Shown here: positions 1 through 8,002 of the stretch, piece after piece
Position numbering within the stretch: position 1 is the stretch's first letter
Layout: every line of letters begins with the position of its first letter
NCBI GenBank assembly: GCA_963772805.1
Contig: CAVYYU010000008.1
Location: 62,001-126,000 of the forward strand
Length of the DNA stretch: 64,000 nt
Direction of reading: 5' to 3'
Source of the DNA: Legionella_A sp963772805
Lineage (GTDB): Bacteria > Pseudomonadota > Gammaproteobacteria > Legionellales > Legionellaceae
Position numbers and translations under genes: made by a program
Notes under the pieces: generated by a model
Databases searched by the model: none
Told to the model about the DNA's origin: nothing
What the model saw: only the letters and a program-made list of their open reading frames with translations

Positions 1-1
1 C

Positions 2-625
2 TATCTGGAAGTACACGAAGGGTGGGTGCATGTAGGCACAACGCTCAACGGTGCCATGCAACCCTATTGCTCCTTCCTCTCCAAAGGCTCACCGTCTTGC
101 AGTGTTATTCAGGAAGGGTTAGCGGTGATTACTGAGGTCGTTAGCTTCTCATCCTACCCCGGACGCATGCGTAAAATCACCAACCGCGTGATTGCTCTCG
201 ATAAAGTGATGCAGGGTGCCAATTTTATTGATATTTTCCGTTATTTCATCGAGTGCGACATGAGCGAGCAAGACAGTTACAACCAATGTGTACGAGTCTT
301 TCGAGGCAGCACACCCACCGGCGGCCCTTTTACCAAAGATTTATCTTACGCCAAAGGGTTCGTGCTCATTTACAACTTTATCCGCTTCGCTATCATGCAG
401 CACCGATCCGATGCCATCACCATGCTATTCTCCGGCAAGCTAGTGCTTGATGATTTGCCGCTACTCAACGAATTAAAAGAAAGTGGCATACTAGCGCCAC
501 CTGTCTATATCCCCCCCCCATTCCGCGATTTGGCCGCAATCAGCGCCTGGATGGGCTTCTCTCTTTTCTTGCTAAAATTCGATCTCAACGAAATCCAAAA
601 AAATTACCGCTTTTTGCTGGTTTGA
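2..625 (+). CDS. QEGLA-motif (DUF1704) metallopeptidase-like protein, 3' part
   Basis: This is the C-terminal 207 codons of a gene that begins before the window; the frame is open to the first base. The visible part starts with LEVHEGWVHVGTTLNG, containing an HExxxH motif (residues 5-10 of the visible part), and has the diagnostic QEGLAV motif at about residues 37-42. These match the family annotated as flavohemoglobin expression-modulating QEGLA motif protein (DUF1704), related to the tyrosine carboxypeptidases MATCAP/TTCP, in which HExxxH binds zinc; the Glu of QEGLA is a plausible third ligand. The bacterial substrate is not known to me. No hydrophobic export signal is visible in this part. 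The gene is followed at about 100 bp by a RAYT transposase gene. Family identification is secure, function is not. Confidence 0.85.
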   Translation, partial: YLEVHEGWVHVGTTLNGAMQPYCSFLSKGSPSCSVIQEGLAVITEVVSFSSYPGRMRKITNRVIALDKVMQGANFIDIFRYFIECDMSEQDSYNQCVRVFRGSTPTGGPFTKDLSYAKGFVLIYNFIRFAIMQHRSDAITMLFSGKLVLDDLPLLNELKESGILAPPVYIPPPFRDLAAISAWMGFSLFLLKFDLNEIQKNYRFLLV

Positions 626-631
626 TGAGTA

Positions 632-726
632 AGGTAGGCTGGGCTGTAAAGTCCAGCAGTTGACCTTGAACCAAGCTGATAAACTGGGTATAAATAGCAA
701 CATGGAAGATCACCCAGCCCAACCTT
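632..726. repeat. imperfect inverted repeat in front of the RAYT gene
   Basis: The gap before the RAYT gene is bounded by similar inverted segments: TAAGGTAGGCTGGGCTG just after the upstream stop codon, and CACCCAGCCCAACCTTA running up to the RAYT start codon. They are imperfect complements (GTAGG-like end plus a GGGCTG core) and resemble the arms of the large array downstream. RAYT genes are usually flanked by the REP elements they act on, so this may be a degenerate copy. The pairing is clear, the assignment is inference. Confidence 0.45.
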
Positions 727-1251
727 ATGCAATACAGAAGAGCTCTGTTTCCAGGCGCCAGCTATTTTTTCACCTTAAACGTGCAAAATAGAGAAAGCAA
801 TTTGTTAATCCAACGAGTCGATGCATTGCGATTTGCTGTCAGAAGAGTGCAACAGCGCCATCCATTCTATATCGATGCAATAGTCATTATGCCAGATCAC
901 TGGCACATGATAATGACCTTACCCCATGCTGACAGAGCTTATGCCCAGCGTTTAAGCTTGATAAAGTCAACGTTTTCAAGGCAAATTGCACCGGATGAAA
1001 TAATCTCCGACTCACGGCAAAAAAAACGCGAACGAGGTATATGGCAACGCCGGTATTGGGAGCATATTATTCGAGACGAAACCGACTATGATCACCACGT
1101 CAATTATATTCATTACAATCCGGTAAAGCATGGTTATGTAAAAAATCCATCAGATTGGCAATATTCAAGTATCCATCGCTTCATCCGCCAAGGCATCCTC
1201 GATGAAAGCTGGGCCTGTTCCAATGATTTCAATAAATCCTTTGGAGAGTAG
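727..1251 (+). CDS. REP-associated tyrosine transposase (RAYT, Y1_Tnp family)
   Basis: A 174-residue single-domain protein of the IS200/IS605-related Y1 transposase superfamily. It has the HUH metal-binding motif in MPDHWHMIM (His58 and His60) and the catalytic-tyrosine segment YIHYNPVKHG (around residues 127-136), both typical of RAYTs. Family members bind and nick single-stranded REP hairpins and are thought to mobilise or maintain them. The length is normal and the gene looks intact. Eight bases after its stop codon begins an array of 29 palindromic 95-bp units, which fits the REP/RAYT partnership. The start ATG lies at the end of an inverted repeat with no clear Shine-Dalgarno, so expression may be low. 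Confidence in the family is high. Confidence 0.92.
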   Translation: MQYRRALFPGASYFFTLNVQNRESNLLIQRVDALRFAVRRVQQRHPFYIDAIVIMPDHWHMIMTLPHADRAYAQRLSLIKSTFSRQIAPDEIISDSRQKKRERGIWQRRYWEHIIRDETDYDHHVNYIHYNPVKHGYVKNPSDWQYSSIHRFIRQGILDESWACSNDFNKSFGE

Positions 1252-1258
1252 AACAAAT

Positions 1259-3950
1259 GTAGGTTGGCGCTGAGCTCGCGAAGCCCAACAACGGAGCCTG
1301 CGACCACCATAAGTTGGGCGGCACGGTGTTTAGCACCACCCCACACCATCGAAGTAGGTTGGCGCTAAGTTTACGAAGCCCAACACCGGAGCTTGCGACC
1401 ACCACATGTTGGGCTGCACTGCGTTTAGCACCAACCTACATCCAATACGTAGGTTGGTGCTGAGTTTACGAAGCCCAACACCGGAGCCTGCGACCACCGC
1501 ATGTTGGGCGGCATGGCGTTTAGCGCCAACCTACATCCGATACGTAGGTTGGTGCTGCGTTCACGAAGCCCAACACCGGAGCCTGCGACCACCGCATGTT
1601 GGGCGACATGGCGTTTAGCACCAACCTACATCCGATACGTAGGTTGGTGCTGAGCTTGCGAAGCCCAACACCGGAGCTTGCGACCACTGCATGTTGGGCG
1701 GCATGGCGTTTAGCGCCAACCTACATCCGATACGTAGGTTGGTGCTGAGCTTGCGAAGCCCAACACCGGAGCCTGCGACCACTGCATGTTGGGCGGCATG
1801 GCGTTTAGCACTAACCTACATCCGATACGTAGGTTGGTGCTGAGCTTGCGAAGCCCAACACCGGAGCTTGCGACCACTGCATGTTGGGCTGCACTGCGTT
1901 TAGCACCAACCTACATCCGATACGTAGGTTGGTGCTGAGCTTGCGAAGCCCAACACCGGAGCTTGCGACCACTGCATGTTGGGCGGCATGGCGTTTAGCA
2001 CCAACCTACATCCGATACGTAGGTTGGCGCTGAGTTTACGAAGCCCAACACCGGAGCCTGCGAGCACCGCATGTTGGGCGGCATGGCGTTTAGCACCAAC
2101 CTACATCCGATACGTAGGTTGGTGCTGAGTTTACGAAGCCCAACACCGGAGCTTGCGACCACCGCATGTTGGGCGGCATGGCGTTTAGCACCAACCTACA
2201 TCCGATATGTAGGTTGGTGCTGAGCTTGCGAAGCCCAACACCGGAGCTTGCGACCACTGCATGTTGGGCTGCACTGCGTTTAGCGCCAACCTACATCCGA
2301 TACGTAGGTTGGTGCTGAGCTTGCGAAGCCCAACACCGGAGCTTGCGACCACTGCATGTTGGGCGACATGGCGTTTAGCACCAACCTACATCCGATACGT
2401 AGGTTGGTGCTGAGTTCACGAAGCCCAACACCGGAGCCTGCGACCACCGCATGTTGGGCGACATGGCGTTTAGCACCAACCTACATCCGATACGTAGGTT
2501 GGCGCTGAGCTTGCGAAGCCCAACACCGGAGCCTGCGACCACTGCATGTTGGGCGGCATGGCGTTTAGCACCAACCTACATCCGATACGTAGGTTGGCGC
2601 TGAGCTTGCGAAGCCCAACACCGGAGCCTGCGACCACCGCATGTTGGGCGGCATGGCGTTTAGCGCCAACCTACATCCGATACGTAGGTTGGTGCTGAGC
2701 TTGCGAAGCCCAACACCGGAGCTTGCGACCACCGCATGTTGGGCGACATGGCGTTTAGCACCAACCTACATCCGATACGTAGGTTGGTGCTGAGTTCACG
2801 AAGCCCAACACCGGAGCCTGCGACCACCGCATGTTGGGCGACATGGCGTTTAGCACCAACCTACATCCGATACGTAGGTTGGCGCTGAGCTTGCGAAGCC
2901 CAACACCGGAGCCTGCGACCACCGCATGTTGGGCGGCATGGCGTTTAGCACCAACCTACATCCGATACGTAGGTTGGCGCTGAGCTTGCGAAGCCCAACA
3001 CCGGAGCCTGCGACCACTGAATGTTGGGCGACATGGCGTTTAGCACCAACCTACATCCGATACGTAGGTTGGTGCTGAGTTCACGAAGCCCAACACCGGA
3101 GCCTGCGACCACCGCATGTTGGGCGACATGGCGTTTAGCACCAACCTACATCCGATACGTAGGTTGGTGCTGAGCTTGCGAAGCCCAACACCGGAGCTTG
3201 CGACCACCGCATGTTGGGCGGCATGGCGTTTAGCAGCAACCTACATCCGATACGTAGGTTGGTGCTGAGCTTGCGAAGCCCAACACCGGAGCTTGCGACC
3301 ACTGCATGTTGGGCGGCATGGCGTTTAGCACCAACCTACATCCGATACGTAGGTTGGTGCTGAGCTTGCGAAGCCCAACACCGGAGCCTGCGACCACTGC
3401 ATGTTGGGCGGCATGGCGTTTAGCACTAACCTACATCCGATACGTAGGTTGGTGCTGAGTTTACGAAGCCCAACACCGGAGATTGCGACCACTGAATGTT
3501 GGGCGGCATGGCGTTTAGCACCAACCTACATCCGATACGTAGGTTGGCGCTGAGCTTGCGAAGCCCAACACCGGAGCCTGCGACCACTGAATGTTGGGCG
3601 ACATGGCGTTTAGCACCAACCTACATCCGATACGTAGGTTGGTGCTGAGTTCACGAAGCCCAACACCGGAGCCTGCGACCACCGCATGTTGGGCGACATG
3701 GCGTTTAGCACCAACCTACATCCGATACGTAGGTTGGCGCTGAGCTTGCGAAGCCCAACACCGGAGCCTGCGACCACTGCATGTTGGGCTGCACTGCGTT
3801 TAGCGCCAACCTACATTCGAACGTAGGTTGGCGCTGAGTTTACGAAGCCCAACACCGGAGCACAGCGACCATTGCATGTTGGGCTGCACTGCGCTTAGCG
3901 CCAACCTACATTCGATACGTAGGTTGGTGCTGAGCTTGCGAAGCCCAACA
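1259..3950. repeat. Tandem array of 29 palindromic 95-bp REP/BIME-like units
   Basis: Units starting GTAGGTTGG recur at 1259, 1354, 1449, 1544 and then every 95 bp to 3729, followed by 3823 and a truncated unit from 3919. Each unit folds on itself: GTAGGTTGGTGCT pairs with AGCACCAACCTAC near the unit end, and GCCCAACA pairs with TGTTGGGC inside, giving a two-stage hairpin joined by a short CATCCGATAC linker. Variation is limited and patterned: units at 2399, 2779, 3064 and 3634 share TTCACGAAGCC together with GGGCGACATGG, and the pair at 2969/3064 reappears at 3539/3634, which indicates duplication of blocks of units. Short open frames within the array (for example 1406-1618) are by-products of the repeat. 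The array follows a RAYT gene directly. Confidence 0.96.
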
Positions 3951-4003
3951 ACCCAGCCAAAATTTTATTTTAACACCCACCAATAATACTAAAAATAGTT
4001 GGC

Positions 4004-4009
4004 TATACT
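4004..4009 (+). promoter_or_regulatory. candidate -10 element (TATACT) of the first coiled-coil gene
   Basis: CTATACTTAAAAT lies 111 bp before the start codon at 4115. A near-identical CTATACTTAAATT occurs 114 bp before the start of the paralogous gene at 8003. Both genes also share the leader segment TTTATATTTGGTRGGGGAT around the ribosome binding site. Conservation of spacing between two otherwise divergent upstream regions argues for a common promoter, although no convincing -35 hexamer is visible. Confidence 0.4.
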
Positions 4010-4114
4010 TAAAATGATTCAATTGAACACAACATGGATTTAATTTGGATGACTGTGGCTTGAGATAAGTTATGTTGTGTTTGTAGTTAATTTTATATTT
4101 GGTAGGGGATTGTG

Positions 4115-4396
4115 ATGGCAGAGACTTCATCTGATGAAGAAAAAAAAAGCAATGATTTAAATGAGAGCGAGCTCCAGGCAAAGCTTGATCTTGCGAAAAA
4201 GAGACTTTTAAACGCGGATGCTGCCCTCGTAGTAGCTGAAAATATAGCGAAACAGTTTGAAGCCAAACTAGGTGAATATAACAATTCCAGTTGGTTTGGA
4301 ACAGCGACCTGGGCACTTTGTAGCGGCAATTTAGAAATGTCCCCTTTGGGCAAAATAGAAATGTCCCCTTTTGGTCTCGGTGAATCTAGTCTTTAA
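4115..4396 (+). pseudogene. 5' fragment of a coiled-coil gene interrupted by an IS element
   Basis: The ATG at 4115 follows a good ribosome binding site (GGTAGGGGA). The first 68 codons encode a charged, heptad-like helical segment ending in SSWFGTATWAL, after which the reading frame enters the insertion at 4320 and stops at 4396. The same TATWAL codons recur at 5973-5990, where the frame continues as SDPVGDLKNANKNV. Removing 1672 bp between the two copies of the 19-bp repeat joins both parts in frame into a 652-residue protein. The downstream paralogue at 8003 aligns across the junction (NSWF followed, about ten residues later, by DLKNANKN here and HLNDAKED there), which confirms that the two halves were one gene. 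The unfused 5' piece alone is unlikely to be functional. Confidence 0.85.
4301..4319. repeat. 19-bp direct repeat, left copy (target-site duplication)
   Basis: The sequence ACAGCGACCTGGGCACTTT is present here and again at 5973-5991, immediately outside the two ends of the insertion element. It lies in frame within the disrupted gene, and collapsing the two copies to one restores the reading frame. It is therefore best read as the target duplication made by the insertion. Nineteen bases is long for most IS families, but long duplications are known for the IS1202 group. Confidence 0.85.
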
Positions 4397-5972
4397 GTAG
4401 GCAAATATCATCGAGGACGGAAAATGCTCTTAAAGGGGTTATTAGCGATGAGCACAAAGGAGATAGAGCGCTTATCCATCATTGAAAAAATAATTGATAA
4501 GCGATTAACGCAGAAGATTGCAGCGCAGCATCTTGGGTTGACGGTAAGACAAATAAAACGTTTGGTAAGGAACTATAAGCAGTATGGTGCAGAAGGATTA
4601 CAATCAAAACAGCGAGGCTGTCCAAGTAATCGGAAGCATAGCGATGAAAAAATAGAAGTAATCAAAACATTAATAGAAACGCATTATTATGATTTTGGAC
4701 CTAAATTTGCTGCTGAAAAGCTCTATGAAAAACATGGTATTAAAGTCAGCAAAGAGACATTGAGACAATGGATGGTTGAATGGGGCTTCTGGAAAGCAAA
4801 TCGTCAGAAGCAAGCCCAAATTCATCCTCAGCGAGATCGTCGCGATTGTTTTGGTGAGCTTACCCAAATAGATGGCTCTCCTCACCCCTGGTTCGAAGAC
4901 CGAGGACCTAAATGTTGTTTATTGGTCGCTATTGACGATGCAACCAGCCAGTTATGCAGCCTGCACTTTGAACCCACTGAAACAACCGCTGGTTATTTTA
5001 AATTAATGCATAAGTATATTGTTGAGCATGGAATCCCTTTAGCTACTTACAGTGATCGACACGGTATATTCCGGATTAATCTACCTACAGCCTCAGAAGA
5101 CACAGAAACACAATTTGGACGTGCAGCAGGCCAACTGGGTATCGAGTTGATTTGCGCTCACAGCCCTGAAGCGAAAGGTCGCGTAGAACGCGCTAATCAG
5201 ACACTGCAGGATCGATTAGTGAAAGAGATGCGATTACTTGGGATCAGCGATATAGAGTCTGCTAATGCGTATTTACCGACGTATATAAAGGATCACAATA
5301 GCCGTTTTGCAGTGGAAGCCAGAAGTTCAGAGAACGCACACCGTAAGGATTTGCCAACGGATGAAGAGATGAATCTGATTTTGAGCTACCAAGATGAGCG
5401 GAAAATCTCAAAAAATCTAGAAATAAGCTATGAAAATGTGATTTATCAAATTAAAACAAACACAAAAGGCTATAGGTTACAGCACTCGATGGTTACTGTT
5501 TGCAAAGATCTAAATGATGTAGTCACTTTAGTATGCCAAGGAAAAATATTAGATTACACCTGCCATGAGAGAGCAAAACCTAATGCTGCTATTGTTGATG
5601 CCAAACAACTAGAGTCGAAAGTAGATACGATAAGGAATAATGCTAAAAAGTATACGCCACCAGCGAATCATCCATGGCGACATTTCATTATCAATCCAAC
5701 AGCAACAGAAGCTTATGCTCAAAAAACGCCAACAAATGGCGTAATTTAGAATATATTGTATAATTAAATTACGGAACAGCCGGGGACGGCAATGACCGTG
5801 AGGGGATTGAGCTGCTGTTTATCTTCAGCCGCCAAGACCAAAATGGCTGCTTCGCAGGGCTATTTAAAATGGGGACTCTGTCCCCAAACCCCTGGGATAT
5901 TTTTAGAGGGGATTAATGTTACAAGGTGACATTTCTAAATTGCCCGAAAGGGGACATTTCTATTTTGCTCCG
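4320..5972 (+). mobile_element. IS1202/ISNCY-like insertion sequence, about 1.65 kb
   Basis: The element is bounded by a 19-bp direct repeat (4301-4319 and 5973-5991) and has terminal inverted repeats. The left end reads GCAATTTAGAAATGTCCCC followed by a second motif GCAAAATAGAAATGTCCCC. The right end carries the same two motifs in reverse complement, outermost GCAAAA-TAGAAATGTCCCC and inner GCAATTTAGAAATGTCACC. Two copies of TAGAAATGTCMCC at each end suggest paired transposase binding sites. One transposase gene (4424-5749) fills most of the element. A GGGGACTCTGTCCCC hairpin (5871-5885) lies after it. The exact end bases are uncertain by a few nucleotides because the outermost positions do not match. 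Confidence 0.85.
4424..5749 (+). CDS. IS1202/ISNCY-type DDE transposase
   Basis: A 441-residue transposase. The N-terminus holds a helix-turn-helix (TQKIAAQHLGLTVRQIKRLV, about residues 30-49) and a second helical DNA-binding segment. An RNase-H-like integrase core follows, with acidic residues in LTQIDGSPHPWF (first Asp), TYSDRHGIF (second Asp) and SPEAKGRVERANQTLQDRL (Glu region). This layout matches the IS1202/ISNCY group. A start at 4448 (MSTKEIERL) with an AAGGGG ribosome binding site 9 nt upstream is as good as the ATG at 4424. The frame is intact, so the element may still be active. It interrupts a coiled-coil gene. Confidence 0.88.
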   Translation: MLLKGLLAMSTKEIERLSIIEKIIDKRLTQKIAAQHLGLTVRQIKRLVRNYKQYGAEGLQSKQRGCPSNRKHSDEKIEVIKTLIETHYYDFGPKFAAEKLYEKHGIKVSKETLRQWMVEWGFWKANRQKQAQIHPQRDRRDCFGELTQIDGSPHPWFEDRGPKCCLLVAIDDATSQLCSLHFEPTETTAGYFKLMHKYIVEHGIPLATYSDRHGIFRINLPTASEDTETQFGRAAGQLGIELICAHSPEAKGRVERANQTLQDRLVKEMRLLGISDIESANAYLPTYIKDHNSRFAVEARSSENAHRKDLPTDEEMNLILSYQDERKISKNLEISYENVIYQIKTNTKGYRLQHSMVTVCKDLNDVVTLVCQGKILDYTCHERAKPNAAIVDAKQLESKVDTIRNNAKKYTPPANHPWRHFIINPTATEAYAQKTPTNGVI

Positions 5973-7745
5973 ACAGCGACCTGGGCACTTTCTGATCCGG
6001 TAGGTGATCTTAAAAATGCCAATAAAAATGTGGCCAAGTGTAGAGAAAATTCGACTAACGCTTATAAAAGCGTTGGTGATGCTACGTTTAAACTCAACGA
6101 ATTTAATTTAAATAAGAGCGAAGCTGAGGCACCCGCCAAAGCGCAATCAGCTCAAGATGATAACAGTATTTCGCTTTCACAAGTATCTGTGCTACCAATT
6201 GTCGATAAATCTCAGGCGGACTTAGATACTAAAGATCAGGAAAAGCCAGCTGTTTCCCCACAACCTGAATCTAATCATGTAAGCGAGAAGCCAGAGCAAA
6301 CAATTGAAGAATTTTTCAATGCAGAGTTGGCCAAAATGAGTGCTAATCTAACTCAGGCACATACTGACTCTGAAAAGGCGAAAAGAGATAAATCTGCGAA
6401 CTATAAGGTGTTGGCGGATGCTTCGGGGAGCCCTGTACACATTAGTAATGATTTTGATGAAACGTATGATAGTGCAGCATCAAATTTAGTAAAGATCGCA
6501 GATAAGGTTGCAAATATTAAAACAGAATATGAATTGGCGCAGTTAGGGGGTATGAATACGAATGCTGTAACCTATATAGAAAAAAATCTTAGAGAGGCTA
6601 ATAATGCATTGGCTATTTTAAATGGAACTAAAGCACAATTAAATCGCGATTTGAGTGCAAATAACACTGAATCAGCAACTAAAGAAGGAAAAACGGCATT
6701 AAACAATACTCAATCTGAACTGGATGCTGCAAATGTATCTATACGTGACTCAGAATCGAGAGTTGCTTTACTTGAGGAACTATTAAAGACCGCTCAGCAA
6801 ACAGCCGATCAAGATGTTTCCCAATCTATGGGAAATGAAAACAAATTTGTTGTGCCTGCACGTCAAATGACAGCGCCGGTGGACACGCATTCCAACGTGG
6901 GCGGCCATATCTTGGCAGCCGCTATGGCATCAACACATCAAACTAAGACCGTTCCTGTTGTTGAGGAGTTAAAAGCAGCCCAACAACAGGCTTCTGGAGC
7001 CCCAGAAAATCCCCCCGCGAAAAATAACGACCAGCTGAGTATGTTTAAGGATACATTGGAATTTAAAGGTGGTTCTGGTAATGCTCCCGCGCAAGATGCG
7101 AGTTCAGTTGCTCAGCAACAAGCGGGTTCAGTTAATTTCAAAAATGTGAAGCTTGATAAAGATTATATTATTCAGTCCAAGGCTGACTTTGGAGCAGGAC
7201 ATGTTGGCATATTACAACAAGACCATACCGGGAAAGTAACCAATGTATCAACAGGGAACCTTACTGATGACCAAAAAACACTTGTCGCACGTAAGCAGGC
7301 TCAAATGTTAATGAATAGTTTTGATCCTAATAAGGGAGATATTGTTATTAACGGAAAGAACCCTGAAATGGTGAACAAGGTATATGAGGCGATGCGATTG
7401 CTTAAGCAAAGTGATGAGCGGCTTAAGGATGTAAATATCCAGGTTCGTATAGATGGTAAAGATGTTACGCCTCCCAAAGGCACAAACGAAATGATAACTG
7501 AAAAATCGCCTATGAGTCATCCTGTTGACTCGACGACAGCGGATTATTTACAGACTCAGCTTTTGACAGACGGATCTGACGAGGAAAAAAATCAAGAAGT
7601 AAATGTGGAAAATAAGGAAAAAGATCAAGAAGTAAGCGTGGAAAACAGGGAAAACAATCAAGAAGTAAGTATGGAAAACATAGGAGAAGATAGTAAAAAA
7701 GGGGACAAAGAACAGGAAGGTACAGGGTCTAGGATGTCTCCATGA
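5916..7745 (+). CDS. 3' part of the interrupted coiled-coil protein, restarted from the IS end
   Basis: Most of the disrupted gene survives in this 609-codon frame. Its first 19 codons (MLQGDISKLPERGHFYFAP) derive from the IS right end, which supplies an ATG and an AGAGGGG sequence 4 nt upstream; native sequence starts at TATWAL (5973). The protein has no membrane segment or signal peptide. It is rich in Lys, Glu, Ala, Asn and Gln with predicted coiled coils (about residues 120-310), a Pro/Gln-rich linker, and a domain at about 405-510 (KLDKDYIIQSKADFG to LKDVNIQVRI) shared with the next gene. The C-terminus has three 33-bp repeats encoding (N/D)QEV-(N/S)-(V/M)EN units and is Glu-rich. I do not recognise the family. 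The features resemble translocated effectors of Legionellales, but this is inference. Confidence 0.7.
   Translation: MLQGDISKLPERGHFYFAPTATWALSDPVGDLKNANKNVAKCRENSTNAYKSVGDATFKLNEFNLNKSEAEAPAKAQSAQDDNSISLSQVSVLPIVDKSQADLDTKDQEKPAVSPQPESNHVSEKPEQTIEEFFNAELAKMSANLTQAHTDSEKAKRDKSANYKVLADASGSPVHISNDFDETYDSAASNLVKIADKVANIKTEYELAQLGGMNTNAVTYIEKNLREANNALAILNGTKAQLNRDLSANNTESATKEGKTALNNTQSELDAANVSIRDSESRVALLEELLKTAQQTADQDVSQSMGNENKFVVPARQMTAPVDTHSNVGGHILAAAMASTHQTKTVPVVEELKAAQQQASGAPENPPAKNNDQLSMFKDTLEFKGGSGNAPAQDASSVAQQQAGSVNFKNVKLDKDYIIQSKADFGAGHVGILQQDHTGKVTNVSTGNLTDDQKTLVARKQAQMLMNSFDPNKGDIVINGKNPEMVNKVYEAMRLLKQSDERLKDVNIQVRIDGKDVTPPKGTNEMITEKSPMSHPVDSTTADYLQTQLLTDGSDEEKNQEVNVENKEKDQEVSVENRENNQEVSMENIGEDSKKGDKEQEGTGSRMSP
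5973..5991. repeat. 19-bp direct repeat, right copy (target-site duplication)
   Basis: Second copy of the 19-bp sequence described at 4301-4319. It is in the same codon phase as the left copy, so precise loss of the intervening 1672 bp would regenerate one continuous gene. Confidence 0.85.
7590..7688 (+). repeat. three in-frame 33-bp tandem repeats
   Basis: Three consecutive 33-nt units begin RATCAAGAAGTAA and encode 11-residue repeats of the type (N/D)QEV(N/S)xEN near the C-terminus of the interrupted protein. They create a strongly acidic tail. The units differ by a few substitutions, so the duplication is not very recent. Confidence 0.85.
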
Positions 7746-7888
7746 TCTTTATTCTGCTTCGCGTGCATGCCTCTCAATACAGGCTACGTTTTTACGCTAT
7801 TTAATAAAATCTCAGATGACAACTACTGTTTAATCCACATTTCCAGCCAAAAACAACCACAAGTTCTACAGATATAAAAAAAACATCC

Positions 7889-7894
7889 TATACT
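7889..7894 (+). promoter_or_regulatory. candidate -10 element (TATACT) of the second coiled-coil gene
   Basis: TATACTTAAATT lies 114 bp before the start codon at 8003 and matches the element found 111 bp before the paralogue at 4115. The surrounding 257-bp intergenic region is AT-rich and has no open frame of note. The supporting evidence is the conserved position in both paralogues rather than agreement with a full sigma-70 consensus. Confidence 0.4.
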
Positions 7895-8002
7895 TAAATT
7901 ATCTTTTTTGTACAAATACTTAACGTTCACTTAAGGCGGGTCGCTTTATAATAATGCAATTTGTTTTAATTGTTGATTTTATATTTGGTGGGGGATAATG
8001 CA

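Noticed and set aside
1406..1618. 70-codon frame inside the palindromic array
   Set aside because: It exists only because the 95-bp unit lacks stops in this frame for a short distance; it has no ribosome binding site and the repeat explains it.
1259..3950. CRISPR array
   Set aside because: The period is constant at 95 bp and the whole unit, including what would be the spacer, is repeated. No unique spacers and no cas genes are present.
3906..4353. Minus-strand frames opposite the first coiled-coil gene
   Set aside because: They lie antisense to a gene with a good ribosome site and a paralogue; composition is hydrophobic-random and there is no start signal.
4320..5972. IS481 or IS3 family membership of the insertion
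   Set aside because: The N-terminal HTH plus DDE layout, single frame without frameshift, end motifs and 19-bp duplication fit the IS1202/ISNCY group better.
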